Below the pieces are notes generated by a model. It did no database searches, was not told the DNA's origin, and saw only the letters and a program-made list of their open reading frames with translations. The translations under genes were made by a program, and so were the position numbers. From assembly GCA_045544035.1 (NCBI GenBank), contig JAZPYE010000011.1:1-64000 (forward strand): a stretch of DNA of 64,000 nt, written 5' to 3'. The number at the start of each line of letters is the position of its first letter. The stretch's first letter is position 1. Below are positions 44,594 through 53,281 of this stretch, in pieces. This DNA comes from SIG587 sp045544035 (lineage in GTDB: Bacteria > Bacillota > Clostridia > Oscillospirales > Acutalibacteraceae).

Positions 44594-44749
44594 ATGAAAA
44601 AGAAAAAATTATTATATGCGATATTGTGTGCCTTGGGTAGTGGCACGGTAGGTTTCTTTGCAAACCAATTAACAGAGATATATGGTTGTATATTCTTCGG
44701 TATTGGTGTTGGTCTAATGGTATACTCAATTATAAATTTAAGCAAATGA
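44594..44749 (+). CDS. 51-residue putative membrane protein
   Basis: Reads MKKKKLLYAILCALGSGTVG, continues with a polar turn (FFANQLTEIYG) and a second hydrophobic helix (FFGIGVGLMVYSIINLS). Two short membrane helices with a basic N-terminus suggest a small membrane protein, topology N-in/C-in. AAAGGA lies ~10 bases upstream of the ATG. No family recognised. It lies between the tRNA-Tyr repeat cluster and a bidirectional terminator, with about 160 featureless bases after it. Confidence 0.55.
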   Translation: MKKKKLLYAILCALGSGTVGFFANQLTEIYGCIFFGIGVGLMVYSIINLSK

Positions 44750-44911
44750 ATTCTAATATGTCGAGTAGATACAAAACGGATATTATAACTATAAAACATC
44801 ACCTTAAAATATGTAGGGGTTCCAACATACTAGCGAACTGATAAATTGGGACATCGTAAAAACCAATTAAAAAATTTAAAATGCGGATTTTATATAATCC
44901 TTACACAAACT

Positions 44912-44939
44912 AAACCCGAACACCTAGGTGTTCGGGTTT
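44912..44939. terminator. Bidirectional terminator
   Basis: A 28-bp perfect palindrome (aaacccgaacacc / ggtgttcgggttt around CCTAGG-type centre) between the small membrane protein and the ZIP gene on the opposite strand, T-rich on the right side. Confidence 0.85.
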
Positions 44940-44945
44940 TAAAAT

Positions 44946-45743
44946 TTATCCAAGCATAACATCAAGCAGCATCATTAAGGCAAAGCCTGAAACTATTCCC
45001 ATTGTTGAAAAATAAGAATTTTCTTTTTCATTTCTTTGGCATTCGGGAATAAGCTCATGAACGGCCACCAGCACCATTGCACCTGCGGCGAAGGACAGTG
45101 CGTAAGGGAGCAGCGGTTCCACAAAAACCACAAGCACAGCACCTAACACTCCTGCAACCGGCTCCACCATTCCAGATGCCTGGCCAAGTAAAAAGCTTTT
45201 TTTAGCACTTACTCCCTCACGCCTCAAAGGCAGAGATACGGCGGCACCCTCGGGAAAGTTTTGAAGACCTATTCCAAATGCTATTAAAACTGCACCAAGC
45301 AACGCTTCCTTTGAATAACCGTTTTTAAGCGCACCAAAAGCCACACCTACAGCCAAGCCCTCGGGAATATTATGAAGGGTGATTGATAGCACAAGCATTA
45401 GAATTCTATTGAATTTTTTGTTTTTGTCATCAAAATGATTTGCTCTTTTTCTTGCAAAGCTTACTGCCCTGTCAGAGCCCCAGATAAACACAGCACCACA
45501 TAAAAAGCCCAACGTTGCAACAATATAAGGCGGTATTCTCGATACATTTTCCGCCATTTCAATTGCAGGCTGCAAAAGTGACCAAAAACTTGCCGCAATC
45601 ATAACCCCTGCGGCAAAGCCTAACATTATGTTTAAAATCTTTGGATTTGGAGTTTTAAAAAACACAACAGTTGCCGCCCCAAGCGCTGTTACAAGCCATG
45701 TGAAAAGGGTTGCTACAAGTGCCATTAAAACATAGTTTTCCAT
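44946..45743 (-). CDS. ZIP family metal transporter (second copy)
   Basis: A 265-residue eight-helix transporter. ITLHNIPEGLAVGVAFGALK and GLQNFPEGAAVSLPLR are the HNxPEG-type metal-site helices. It differs from the 246-residue paralogue at 18720-19460 in the variable loop (RKRANHFDDKNKK), suggesting a different metal or regulation. It is followed by a terminator on the minus strand. Confidence 0.92.
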   Translation of the reverse strand: MENYVLMALVATLFTWLVTALGAATVVFFKTPNPKILNIMLGFAAGVMIAASFWSLLQPAIEMAENVSRIPPYIVATLGFLCGAVFIWGSDRAVSFARKRANHFDDKNKKFNRILMLVLSITLHNIPEGLAVGVAFGALKNGYSKEALLGAVLIAFGIGLQNFPEGAAVSLPLRREGVSAKKSFLLGQASGMVEPVAGVLGAVLVVFVEPLLPYALSFAAGAMVLVAVHELIPECQRNEKENSYFSTMGIVSGFALMMLLDVMLG

Positions 45744-45792
45744 AGTCCACCTCCAATAATCAGTATATTTAAAGTGGACAATAATGTGAAAA

Positions 45793-45812
45793 CACCGCAG
45801 TTACCTGCGGTG
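45793..45812 (-). terminator. Terminator after alpha/beta hydrolase
   Basis: caccgcag / ctgcggtg with a 4-nt loop, followed by TTTT on the minus strand, 6 bases from the hydrolase stop. Confidence 0.75.
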
Positions 45813-45818
45813 CTATTT

Positions 45819-46754
45819 TTAATATTTAAAATTTGTTACCCTTTCAAAATAGAGCTCGTTTCCCACAAGAAACGCAAGGCCGTGACCCGCATTCGGCACA
45901 GTTACAAGTTCTTTTTTTGAATTGCAGGCCTCAAAAAGTCGTTTGCTCATTTCACAAGGCACATAATCATCGGCCTCGCCGTGAATAAAGATTACGGGCA
46001 CCTTGCATTTTTTAACTTCCTCAATGGCCGAGGTTTCCTCTAAATCAAAATGACCGAAAATTCTAGCACCCAATTTTACAAAGAAATAAGAAAGCTTAAC
46101 AGGAAGTTTTAAATCGCCAATAACCTTTTTTATTATATCCCTAGCACTTGTAAAGCCGCAGTCGGCAAGAATGCCAATAACATTCTTTGGCAGTTCCTTT
46201 CCTCCTGCCATTAAAACGGTGGAAGCGCCCATTGAAATGCCTGTCAGAATAATTTTAACATTGCTTCCAAAATGCTCCACCATAAATTCAACCCATTTAA
46301 GGCAGTCCTTATGCTCGTTGACACCAAAGGTGATAACATTACCGCCGCTTTTGCCCGAACAGCGCTGGTCAACGATAAAAGCGCTTCTGCCCAGCTTAAA
46401 GCATCGCTGAACACCGCCTGATAAATCCCTTTCGGCAGTGCCGCGATAGCCGTGAAACATAAGCTCAATAGGGGCATCCTTACTAAACTCATAGTATTTC
46501 CCGCAAAGGTCAAGGCCGTCAAAGGATTTTATCATAAATTCCTTATGAGGCATTGCTCTGGTTTCGCTTGCCCACTTGACAATTTGCTCACGGTGGGGCA
46601 GATAAATTTCTCCCTCGGGCAGTTGAATATCATCCCCCACCCTATTATTTTTACGGTCAACAAAAAAAGCAATTTTAAAGCAAATATAACTGATTAACAA
46701 AATCAGCAGACAAACAAATGCCGCTATTGCTAAAGTTATCCATGAAATTTCCAT
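45819..46754 (-). CDS. Alpha/beta hydrolase (membrane-anchored, esterase/peptidase-like)
   Basis: A 311-residue hydrolase with an N-terminal membrane anchor (residues ~7-30). Oxyanion region MFHGYRGTAERDLSGG, nucleophile elbow TGISMGAS (Ser), acid residue in FIHGEADDYVP and catalytic His in NAGHGLAF form the triad. It resembles bacterial FrsA/BAAT-like hydrolases with the soluble domain outside the membrane. Substrate unknown. Confidence 0.85.
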   Translation of the reverse strand: MEISWITLAIAAFVCLLILLISYICFKIAFFVDRKNNRVGDDIQLPEGEIYLPHREQIVKWASETRAMPHKEFMIKSFDGLDLCGKYYEFSKDAPIELMFHGYRGTAERDLSGGVQRCFKLGRSAFIVDQRCSGKSGGNVITFGVNEHKDCLKWVEFMVEHFGSNVKIILTGISMGASTVLMAGGKELPKNVIGILADCGFTSARDIIKKVIGDLKLPVKLSYFFVKLGARIFGHFDLEETSAIEEVKKCKVPVIFIHGEADDYVPCEMSKRLFEACNSKKELVTVPNAGHGLAFLVGNELYFERVTNFKY

Positions 46755-46949
46755 TTAAGTCATCTCCACAAATTTGGATAAAAATATTTTAACACCGCAA
46801 CTCGGCCATTTCAAGTATTCTGTTAAAAAAGCAACCCCCCCATTTATGGAAACTAAAAATATGAAATCATAAATAATTAACAATTTGTTATAAAATTATG
46901 TGGATTTGAGCAAAGAATTGTTTAAAACGACAATTTTTGTAAAACGCTA

Positions 46950-46978
46950 TTGCATTATGTCGGTTTGTGGTGTATAAT
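46950..46978 (+). promoter_or_regulatory. Promoter of the glycine-riboswitch transcript
   Basis: TTGCAT, 17-bp spacer, TATAAT, 30 bp before the first aptamer. Confidence 0.7.
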
Positions 46979-47007
46979 TCATAAAAACTTAATAAATTAT
47001 GTATGAT

Positions 47008-47166
47008 GCTTGCAGGAAAAGTTTTTAACTGCCGAAGGAGTAACACTCTCAGGCTTCCCATTCGGGATGAGGACTGTAAGCTGACATAACTTTGGAGAAT
47101 CCCATTAAATTGGGTGCCGAAGGTGCAAAGCGATTTTACGCTAATCTCTCAGGCAAAAGGACAAAG
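47008..47166 (+). promoter_or_regulatory. Tandem glycine riboswitch (gcvT motif)
   Basis: Two aptamers in a row. The first (47008-47081) is closed by gcttgcag / ctgtaagc and contains CTGCCGAAGGAGTAA and ACTCTCAGGC. The second (47090-47166) is closed by ctttg / caaag and contains GTGCCGAAGGTGCAAAGC and ATCTCTCAGGCAAAAGGAC. These are the conserved glycine aptamer signatures. Confidence 0.92.
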
Positions 47167-47199
47167 TCAATGCTTTTTCTTTTATGTTTGTATTATTAG

Positions 47200-47228
47200 T
47201 GGTTTGCGTTTTGCGCAGACCATTTTTT
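47200..47228 (+). terminator. Riboswitch expression-platform terminator
   Basis: tggtttgcg / cgcagacca (9 bp, one G-U) followed by six Ts. It lies between the glycine aptamers and the symporter start, so glycine probably decides readthrough. Confidence 0.75.
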
Positions 47229-47245
47229 ATTTTTCAGGAGGAAGT

Positions 47246-48796
47246 ATGGAAGCAATTATTGAAAAAATCACAGAAATCAACAGCGCGGTTAACGGTGTTG
47301 TTTGGGGAATTCCCGGTCTTGTGCTGCTTATTGGCACGGGTATTATCCTCACCCTCGTTACCAAGGTTTTTCAGGTGTCACGCATTGGACATTGGTGGAA
47401 AAACACAATTGGCAGTCTTTTTAAAAAGGATGTTATTTCCCACAGCAAGGAAAAGGGTTCAATTTCTCCCTTCCAGGCCTTGTGCACAGCGCTTGCAGCA
47501 ACGGTTGGTACCGGTAATATTGCCGGTGTTGCCGCAGCAATTTGCATTGGCGGTGCAGGTGCAGTTTTTTGGATGTGGGTTGCCGCATTCTTTGGTATGA
47601 TGACAAACTATTCCGAAAATGTGCTTGGTATGTATTTCCGCCGCAAAAACGCAAACGGCGAATGGTCGGGCGGTGCAATGTACTATCTTAAAGATGGTCT
47701 TGGCAACAAAAAAGGCTGTAAGTGGATTGGCACCGTTTTAGCCATTTTGTTCTCAATCTTTACAATGCTTGCCTCCTTCGGTATTGGTAGCATGGGTCAG
47801 GTTAACAAAATTGTCGCAAACGTTGCAGTTGCATTTGATGTTAAGGCTCTTTCTTCCATCACTGTTTTCGGCGATGTTTCTCTTTACAACCTTATTATAG
47901 GTATTGTTATTATGGCACTTACCGCACTTATCACTTTAGGCGGTCTTAAAAGAATTGCAAGCGTTGCAGAAAAAATTGTGCCCTTCATGGTGGTGCTTTT
48001 TATTGCTGGAAGTCTTGTAATTATCGGCATTAACTATCAGTCAATCATTCCTGCCTTTAAGGCAATTTTTGTTAACGCATTTAAGCCCGAAGCCTTTGTG
48101 GGCGGCGGTATTGGCGGTGTTATCATTGCAATGACCAACGGTTTTAAGCGCGGTGTTTTCTCAAACGAAGCAGGTCTTGGCTCCTCGGTTATGGTTCACT
48201 CAAACTCAAATATTAAAGAGCCTGTAAAACAGGGTATGTGGGGCATTTTCGAGGTGTTTGCCGACACAATGATTGTTTGCACAATGACAGCACTCGTTGT
48301 TCTTACCTCAGGCGGTCTCGCAGGAGGCGCATTCAATGTTGAAACAGGTGAAATTGCCCAAGGTCTTACCGATGCAACACTTGTTGCAGGTGCCTTTAAC
48401 GAGGTTTTCCATTGGGGTAACATTGGTCAAAAGTTCATTGCCATTGCAATGTTCCTCTTTGCCTTCACCACCGTTCTCGGTTGGTCACACTATGGCTCAA
48501 AGGCTTGGGAATACCTTTTTGGCTCAAAAACCACCTTCATTTTCCGCATTATTCACGTTATCACCGTTATTTTCGGTGCCGTGCTCTCCTCCTCCCTCGC
48601 TTGGGATATTTCAGACACCTTTAACGGTCTTATGATGATTCCGAACCTCATAGGCGTTCTTGTTCTGGCTCCCCTGGTTATGAAGATTACCAAAAACTAC
48701 ATTGACCGAAATGTTAAGAAAAAAGAAGTTAAACCCGTTGTATCTTACGATTCAAACATTGAGGCTGCTTTCGAGCAAAACCTTGATGCTGAATAA
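47246..48796 (+). CDS. AgcS family sodium:alanine/glycine symporter
   Basis: A 516-residue multi-pass membrane symporter of the alanine or glycine:cation family. The start MEAIIEKITEINSAVNGVVWG follows AGGAGG; a longer frame running back to 47114 lies in the riboswitch and is rejected. Conserved segments include ALAATVGTGNIAGVAAAICI, 'ETVLGM'-like 'SENVLGMYFR', and FSNEAGLGSS. The glycine riboswitch suggests glycine as substrate. Confidence 0.93.
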   Translation: MEAIIEKITEINSAVNGVVWGIPGLVLLIGTGIILTLVTKVFQVSRIGHWWKNTIGSLFKKDVISHSKEKGSISPFQALCTALAATVGTGNIAGVAAAICIGGAGAVFWMWVAAFFGMMTNYSENVLGMYFRRKNANGEWSGGAMYYLKDGLGNKKGCKWIGTVLAILFSIFTMLASFGIGSMGQVNKIVANVAVAFDVKALSSITVFGDVSLYNLIIGIVIMALTALITLGGLKRIASVAEKIVPFMVVLFIAGSLVIIGINYQSIIPAFKAIFVNAFKPEAFVGGGIGGVIIAMTNGFKRGVFSNEAGLGSSVMVHSNSNIKEPVKQGMWGIFEVFADTMIVCTMTALVVLTSGGLAGGAFNVETGEIAQGLTDATLVAGAFNEVFHWGNIGQKFIAIAMFLFAFTTVLGWSHYGSKAWEYLFGSKTTFIFRIIHVITVIFGAVLSSSLAWDISDTFNGLMMIPNLIGVLVLAPLVMKITKNYIDRNVKKKEVKPVVSYDSNIEAAFEQNLDAE

Positions 48797-48805
48797 ATCT
48801 CTCTC

Positions 48806-48845
48806 AAAAAGCAAAAGCCGTGGGTTTCCACGGCTTTTGCTTTTT
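48806..48845 (+). terminator. Terminator after the symporter
   Basis: An 18-bp perfect stem (aaaaagcaaaagccgtgg with complement) with a GTTT loop and T-tract. Confidence 0.95.
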
Positions 48846-48870
48846 ATCATATTTTGATTTGTTTTAAATG

Positions 48871-48899
48871 TTGAAAACGGTTAAGAACCGTGATATAAT
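48871..48899 (+). promoter_or_regulatory. Promoter with palindromic spacer before YgjV-like gene
   Basis: TTGAAA, 17-bp spacer, TATAAT. The spacer holds ACGGTTAAGAACCGT (48877-48891), a perfect 6+6 bp inverted repeat around AAG, placed to act as an operator. Confidence 0.6.
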
Positions 48900-48961
48900 C
48901 AAGGCAATTCCAAAAGCGGTAGGAATTTAAAATTCAAGATTATTACTCTATTAGGTGTTTT

Positions 48962-49465
48962 ATGAAAATTATTGCTCAATTAGTCGGTTTTTTGGGAATT
49001 GTTATCAGCTTCATTATCTACCAGCAAAGGGAAAGAAAAAAGCTTCTTCTTTGGAAGCTGACCGCCGATTTAACCTGGATGCTTCATTATGCCCTTCTTG
49101 GTGCATTTTCTGCTGTTGCGGTCACATTCATTGGTGTTATGCGTGAGATTGTATATTTAAACGAAGGCAAAAAATGGGTAAATAAAAAATTTTGGATTGT
49201 TGTTTTTTGCCTGATAAACATTGTGTTTTCTTATTTAACCTGGAATGGTCTTTTCAGCCTTTTGCCCACAATCGCTTCTCTTATTGCCGTTGTATCCTTT
49301 GCAATGCAAAAACCGAAAATCACACGCTTTTTCTCCTTCCCTATTTCGTTTTGTATGATAATCTATGATTTTTTCACAGGTTCTATTGCAGGCATTGTGA
49401 ACGAAGTCTTTACCATTTCTTCCAGCATTATCGGTGTTATAAGACACGATATGAAAAAACGCTAA
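48962..49465 (+). CDS. YgjV-family inner membrane protein
   Basis: A 167-residue protein with about five membrane helices. It begins MKIIAQLVGFLGIVISFIIY, has YQQRERKKLLLWKLTADLTW after the first helix and ends in a basic tail RHDMKKR, the pattern of YgjV (Imp-YgjV) proteins of unknown function. It is a single gene under the palindromic promoter. No clear terminator is seen after it. Confidence 0.8.
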   Translation: MKIIAQLVGFLGIVISFIIYQQRERKKLLLWKLTADLTWMLHYALLGAFSAVAVTFIGVMREIVYLNEGKKWVNKKFWIVVFCLINIVFSYLTWNGLFSLLPTIASLIAVVSFAMQKPKITRFFSFPISFCMIIYDFFTGSIAGIVNEVFTISSSIIGVIRHDMKKR

Positions 49466-49799
49466 AATTAAACCTTACCAATATATAAAATCTTTGATAA
49501 TATTTATAAAAACAATTTAAAGATTAAACTTTTCCCAAAATCTTCAAAATATCGATAAAAAGGTTGTCATTCAGGGTGTTTTATGATAGTACATATCATA
49601 TGTAGATAATTCCAAAAGGTTTACTTTTGAGGATGGTGAAAAGTTGGTTAAATTATGACAAGTGTAAAACGAACGCCGGTTTTATAGATACGCTCAAAAG
49701 TGTTTATAAAAAAACTCGCTATTATCGGCGCAGATGGATTATTACTTATCACAACAGTAGTTGTTGTCATTGTTTAAATTTAAAAAAGGATATATAATT
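49466..49799 (+). promoter_or_regulatory. Leader of the BspA/dockerin gene with 15-bp palindrome
   Basis: The 334 bases hold no supported gene. At 49590-49604 TACATATCATATGTA is a perfect 7+7 bp palindrome around C, near a weak TTGTCA...TAGTAC promoter-like pair, and could be an operator. A 54-codon frame at 49633 lacks a good ribosome site and is not called. Confidence 0.35.
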
Positions 49800-52700
49800 A
49801 TGAAAAAATTTTTATCAGTTTTATTATCAATACTTTTGATAATATCAGTTTGTCAGATAGGGTTGTTTGGCTTTACTGCAAGTGCGGCAGCAACGAGCGG
49901 TTATTATACCTACACCTTTACCAATGAAAAAGCAACCATAACCGGTGTCAACACATATATTAGCGGTGCAGTGGAAATTCCATCAACCTTGGGTGGCTAC
50001 CCCGTGGCAAATATAAATTCTGAGGCGTTTGAGGGTTGCACAAACCTTACCTCGGTCACCATTCCAGACAGCGTGATAAGTATTGGTTCTAAGGCATTTG
50101 AAGGATGCACAAATCTCACCTCCGTCACCATCTCAGACAGCGTAAAGTGGATAGGCGACGGTGCATTTCACGAGTGCTCAAGCCTTGAAAGCATAACCCT
50201 ACCCTTCGTGGGTTCTTCAAAAAATGCAAATGGCACGCAGCAAGCTGTGTTTGGTTATATATTTGGATATGCTTCATCAAATAGTGAAAGCGGTACAACG
50301 AATCAAAAATATTCAAGTAATTCAAGCAAATACTACTATATCCCATCAAGTTTGAAATCGGTAACTATAACCGATGCTACACAAATCCCCTACGGCGCGT
50401 TTTATAATTGTTCTAACATCACTTCAATTTCCATCCCCGACAGTGTGGCGAGTATTGGCGATAATGCGTTCTATAATACAAGCGGTTTACAAACGGTGTA
50501 TTTTGGCGGTTCACCAGAAAAATGGAATACATTAAAAACTAACAGCGGTATTTTGTGTGATAATATAATTTATCCAGAGACAACAATAGCGGTGGAAACT
50601 TTACCAAGCAAAACGGAATATGTTAAAAACAACGAAACACTTAATCTTACCGGAGGTAAAATAAGAATCTCATACAAAGATCAGCAACCGGATATCATTG
50701 ACATGACCGATTCTAAGGTAACCGTAACAGGATTTGATAATACCAAGATTGGTAAACAAACACTTACAGTTACTTATTGCGGAGCATCAACAACCTTCGA
50801 TATTGAAATTGTTGAAAGGCCACAAAATACTACCGAGTTTGCAGGTGGTAGTGGTACGGTAGCCAATCCATACCTAATAGAAACTAAAGTACATTTAAAT
50901 AATGTTCGCAATTATCCTGATGCACATTATAAAATGATAGAAGATATTGTGTTTACAGAATCTGATTTTGCTAAAGGTGGAGCATTTTATAATAGCGGTG
51001 CCGGTTGGGAACCGATAGGTTCAGAAACCACGAATAAATCTTTCACAGGTGTATTTGATGGAAATGGATACAGTGTAAAAAACATTATTATAAATATTCA
51101 ATCTGAACAGACTGTTTTCGCCGGTTTATTTAACACCAACAGTGGAATTATTAAAAACTTAGGTGTAGAAGATGGACATATTTCTATTAAATATGGAAGT
51201 GCAGGCGGTGTGTCTGGATGTAATGATAATGGAATTATTGAGAATTGTTTTAATACTTGTGATATAAAAACTCAAGATGAAACCGGTTCAATCACATTGG
51301 GTGGCATTGTTGGTATAGTGTATGATGGAACTATTAAAAATTGTTATAACACAGGACATATATATTCCACAGATTATGCCGGCGGAATAGCTGGCACCAA
51401 CGCAGGATTAATACAAGATTGTTTTAACACCGGATATATTCGAGCGATAAATGGCGATGATTCTTATTCGTGTGCTGGTGGAATATCCGGAACAAATCAT
51501 AATATAATTCGGTCGTGTTACAACGTTGGTTATGTAAAATCCGATGTAACCGAAGGTGCGATTTCTGGTCTTCTTGTTGATTTAAATCCAGATGCGAAAT
51601 TCGTTAATTGCTATTATTTAAACAATGTTAGCTCAGCTGGGGCATATGGCGATAACGGAGCAATAAAATGCACTGCCGGACTTTTACAATCACAAACTAC
51701 ATTTAGTGGTTTTGATTTTGAAAATGTTTGGAAAATACCATCGGAATCAAATTATATGTATCCTGAACTTATTGGAAATAGTATAAATTTCACCAAAAAA
51801 GCCCAAAGCTTAAGTATTGTTTCATTACCATATAAAACAGAATATTATGTTAACTTAGAAGATTTTGATATAACTGGTGCCAAAATTGCCGGGATTTTTA
51901 ACGAAGGAACCATTGAAGAAATTACTGTAACACCTTCTATGGCGTCGGGATACGACAAGACTAAAATTGGGGAACAAACTATCACTATTACTTATAATGA
52001 AGAAAGCCTCACTTTTGATGTTACAAATTTAAGTTTGGTATATGATTATAAACTAACAACTGATGAAACCATTACATTAGAGTACGAATCAAACAAAGAC
52101 TTTGATTTTATCATTTCTGATGAAACAACTTCTAAAATAACAAAGGTGTCCTCTAATATTATTTCTTCGGGTTCTTCAATTAAAACATCTACAGCCACCA
52201 TTTCTCCGTTAAAACCCGGTTATGTGATTGTACGCGCAGTAGATAAAACAGGAAATGTGCTTTTTAAATCATTGCTGCTTATTGAAGAAGGCAACCACAA
52301 GATGGAGTTAATTGAAACCATAAAACAAGCAAACTGCACACAAGCAGGAGAAGAAAAATACGTATGTGCTTTTTGTGGTTTTATAGAAAAACGATTTCCG
52401 AGTGCCATCGGTCACAAAGAGGTAATTAATAATAAAGTTAATCCAACTTGTTCTAAAACCGGTTTAACCGAAGGAAAACATTGCTCTCGTTGTGAAAAAG
52501 TGCTGATAAAGCAAGAAGTTATCGATGCAACCGGGGTGCATATTTGGGACAAAGGCACCACTGATAAGAGAGGAAATATTCTTTATAATTGTAACACCTG
52601 CGATGCTACACACAGTAAGAATCTAACATCAATAAAAGTTACCACTAAACCTAATAAATTGAACTATTTTGAAGATGAAAATATAGATTTTACGGGAATG

Positions 52701-53270
52701 GTAATAACTGCATATTATGATGACAAAACAACCGCCGAAATAACGACCTGGTCTGCTGAATATAATATGAACAACGGAAAACAGACTGTAACTGTCGAAT
52801 ATTATGGAAAAACTGATACCTTTGCAATTACTGTAGATTCAAAAGTGCCTTCTACTGTTACTTCTTCAAAGCACACCATAATTGATGACAAAATTAGTAA
52901 GATAACTGCCGGCACAACGGTTACTTCGTTGTTGTCCAGCTTAAATGAAGGTTCTTTTTGTAAGGTTTATAAAGGCAAGTCTGAGGTTAGTGGCAACACA
53001 GCGGTTGGCACGGGTATGGTTGTTAAAATCATGGACGGTAACACTGTAAAAGCAACTTACACTATTATAATAACGGGTGACACCAATGGCGATGGCAATA
53101 TTACTATTACTGATATGATCGCTATTAAAGCTCACGTGCTTAAAAAGTCTACTTTGACCGATATATATGCAACAGCAGCTGATACTAATGGAGATAATGG
53201 CATTTCTATTACCGACTTTATTCAAGTAAAAGCTAAGATACTCGGTAAAGGTAGTATCACCGCAAGATAG
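49800..53270 (+). CDS. BspA-like LRR surface protein with GLUG, Ig-like repeats and C-terminal dockerin
   Basis: A 1156-residue exported protein. Signal peptide ends near FTASAAA. Then LRR_5 (BspA-like) repeats with 'GCTNLTSVTIPDSV' (~60-230), an Ig-like repeat (~270-350), GLUG-type repeats (~360-600, 'GIVYDGTIKNCYNTGHIYS'), another Ig-like, a Cys-rich region with CxxC pairs (~840-930), a third Ig-like (~955-1030), and a dockerin at the end (about 1095-1150). The dockerin has two Ca-binding repeats DTNGDGNITITDMIAIKAHV and DTNGDNGISITDFIQVKAKI. The upstream frame start at 49761 is less likely than ATG 49800 after AAAGGA. It is followed 11 bases later by a cohesin gene. Confidence 0.88.
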   Translation: MKKFLSVLLSILLIISVCQIGLFGFTASAAATSGYYTYTFTNEKATITGVNTYISGAVEIPSTLGGYPVANINSEAFEGCTNLTSVTIPDSVISIGSKAFEGCTNLTSVTISDSVKWIGDGAFHECSSLESITLPFVGSSKNANGTQQAVFGYIFGYASSNSESGTTNQKYSSNSSKYYYIPSSLKSVTITDATQIPYGAFYNCSNITSISIPDSVASIGDNAFYNTSGLQTVYFGGSPEKWNTLKTNSGILCDNIIYPETTIAVETLPSKTEYVKNNETLNLTGGKIRISYKDQQPDIIDMTDSKVTVTGFDNTKIGKQTLTVTYCGASTTFDIEIVERPQNTTEFAGGSGTVANPYLIETKVHLNNVRNYPDAHYKMIEDIVFTESDFAKGGAFYNSGAGWEPIGSETTNKSFTGVFDGNGYSVKNIIINIQSEQTVFAGLFNTNSGIIKNLGVEDGHISIKYGSAGGVSGCNDNGIIENCFNTCDIKTQDETGSITLGGIVGIVYDGTIKNCYNTGHIYSTDYAGGIAGTNAGLIQDCFNTGYIRAINGDDSYSCAGGISGTNHNIIRSCYNVGYVKSDVTEGAISGLLVDLNPDAKFVNCYYLNNVSSAGAYGDNGAIKCTAGLLQSQTTFSGFDFENVWKIPSESNYMYPELIGNSINFTKKAQSLSIVSLPYKTEYYVNLEDFDITGAKIAGIFNEGTIEEITVTPSMASGYDKTKIGEQTITITYNEESLTFDVTNLSLVYDYKLTTDETITLEYESNKDFDFIISDETTSKITKVSSNIISSGSSIKTSTATISPLKPGYVIVRAVDKTGNVLFKSLLLIEEGNHKMELIETIKQANCTQAGEEKYVCAFCGFIEKRFPSAIGHKEVINNKVNPTCSKTGLTEGKHCSRCEKVLIKQEVIDATGVHIWDKGTTDKRGNILYNCNTCDATHSKNLTSIKVTTKPNKLNYFEDENIDFTGMVITAYYDDKTTAEITTWSAEYNMNNGKQTVTVEYYGKTDTFAITVDSKVPSTVTSSKHTIIDDKISKITAGTTVTSLLSSLNEGSFCKVYKGKSEVSGNTAVGTGMVVKIMDGNTVKATYTIIITGDTNGDGNITITDMIAIKAHVLKKSTLTDIYATAADTNGDNGISITDFIQVKAKILGKGSITAR

Positions 53271-53281
53271 GAAGAAAGAAT

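Noticed and set aside
47114..47245. Longer N-terminus of the symporter
   Set aside because: The extension translates the glycine aptamer and the riboswitch terminator; the ATG at 47246 has AGGAGG.
49633..49797. 54-codon frame upstream of the dockerin gene
   Set aside because: Weak ribosome site, basic and Cys-rich composition and overlap of the likely leader; no support for coding.
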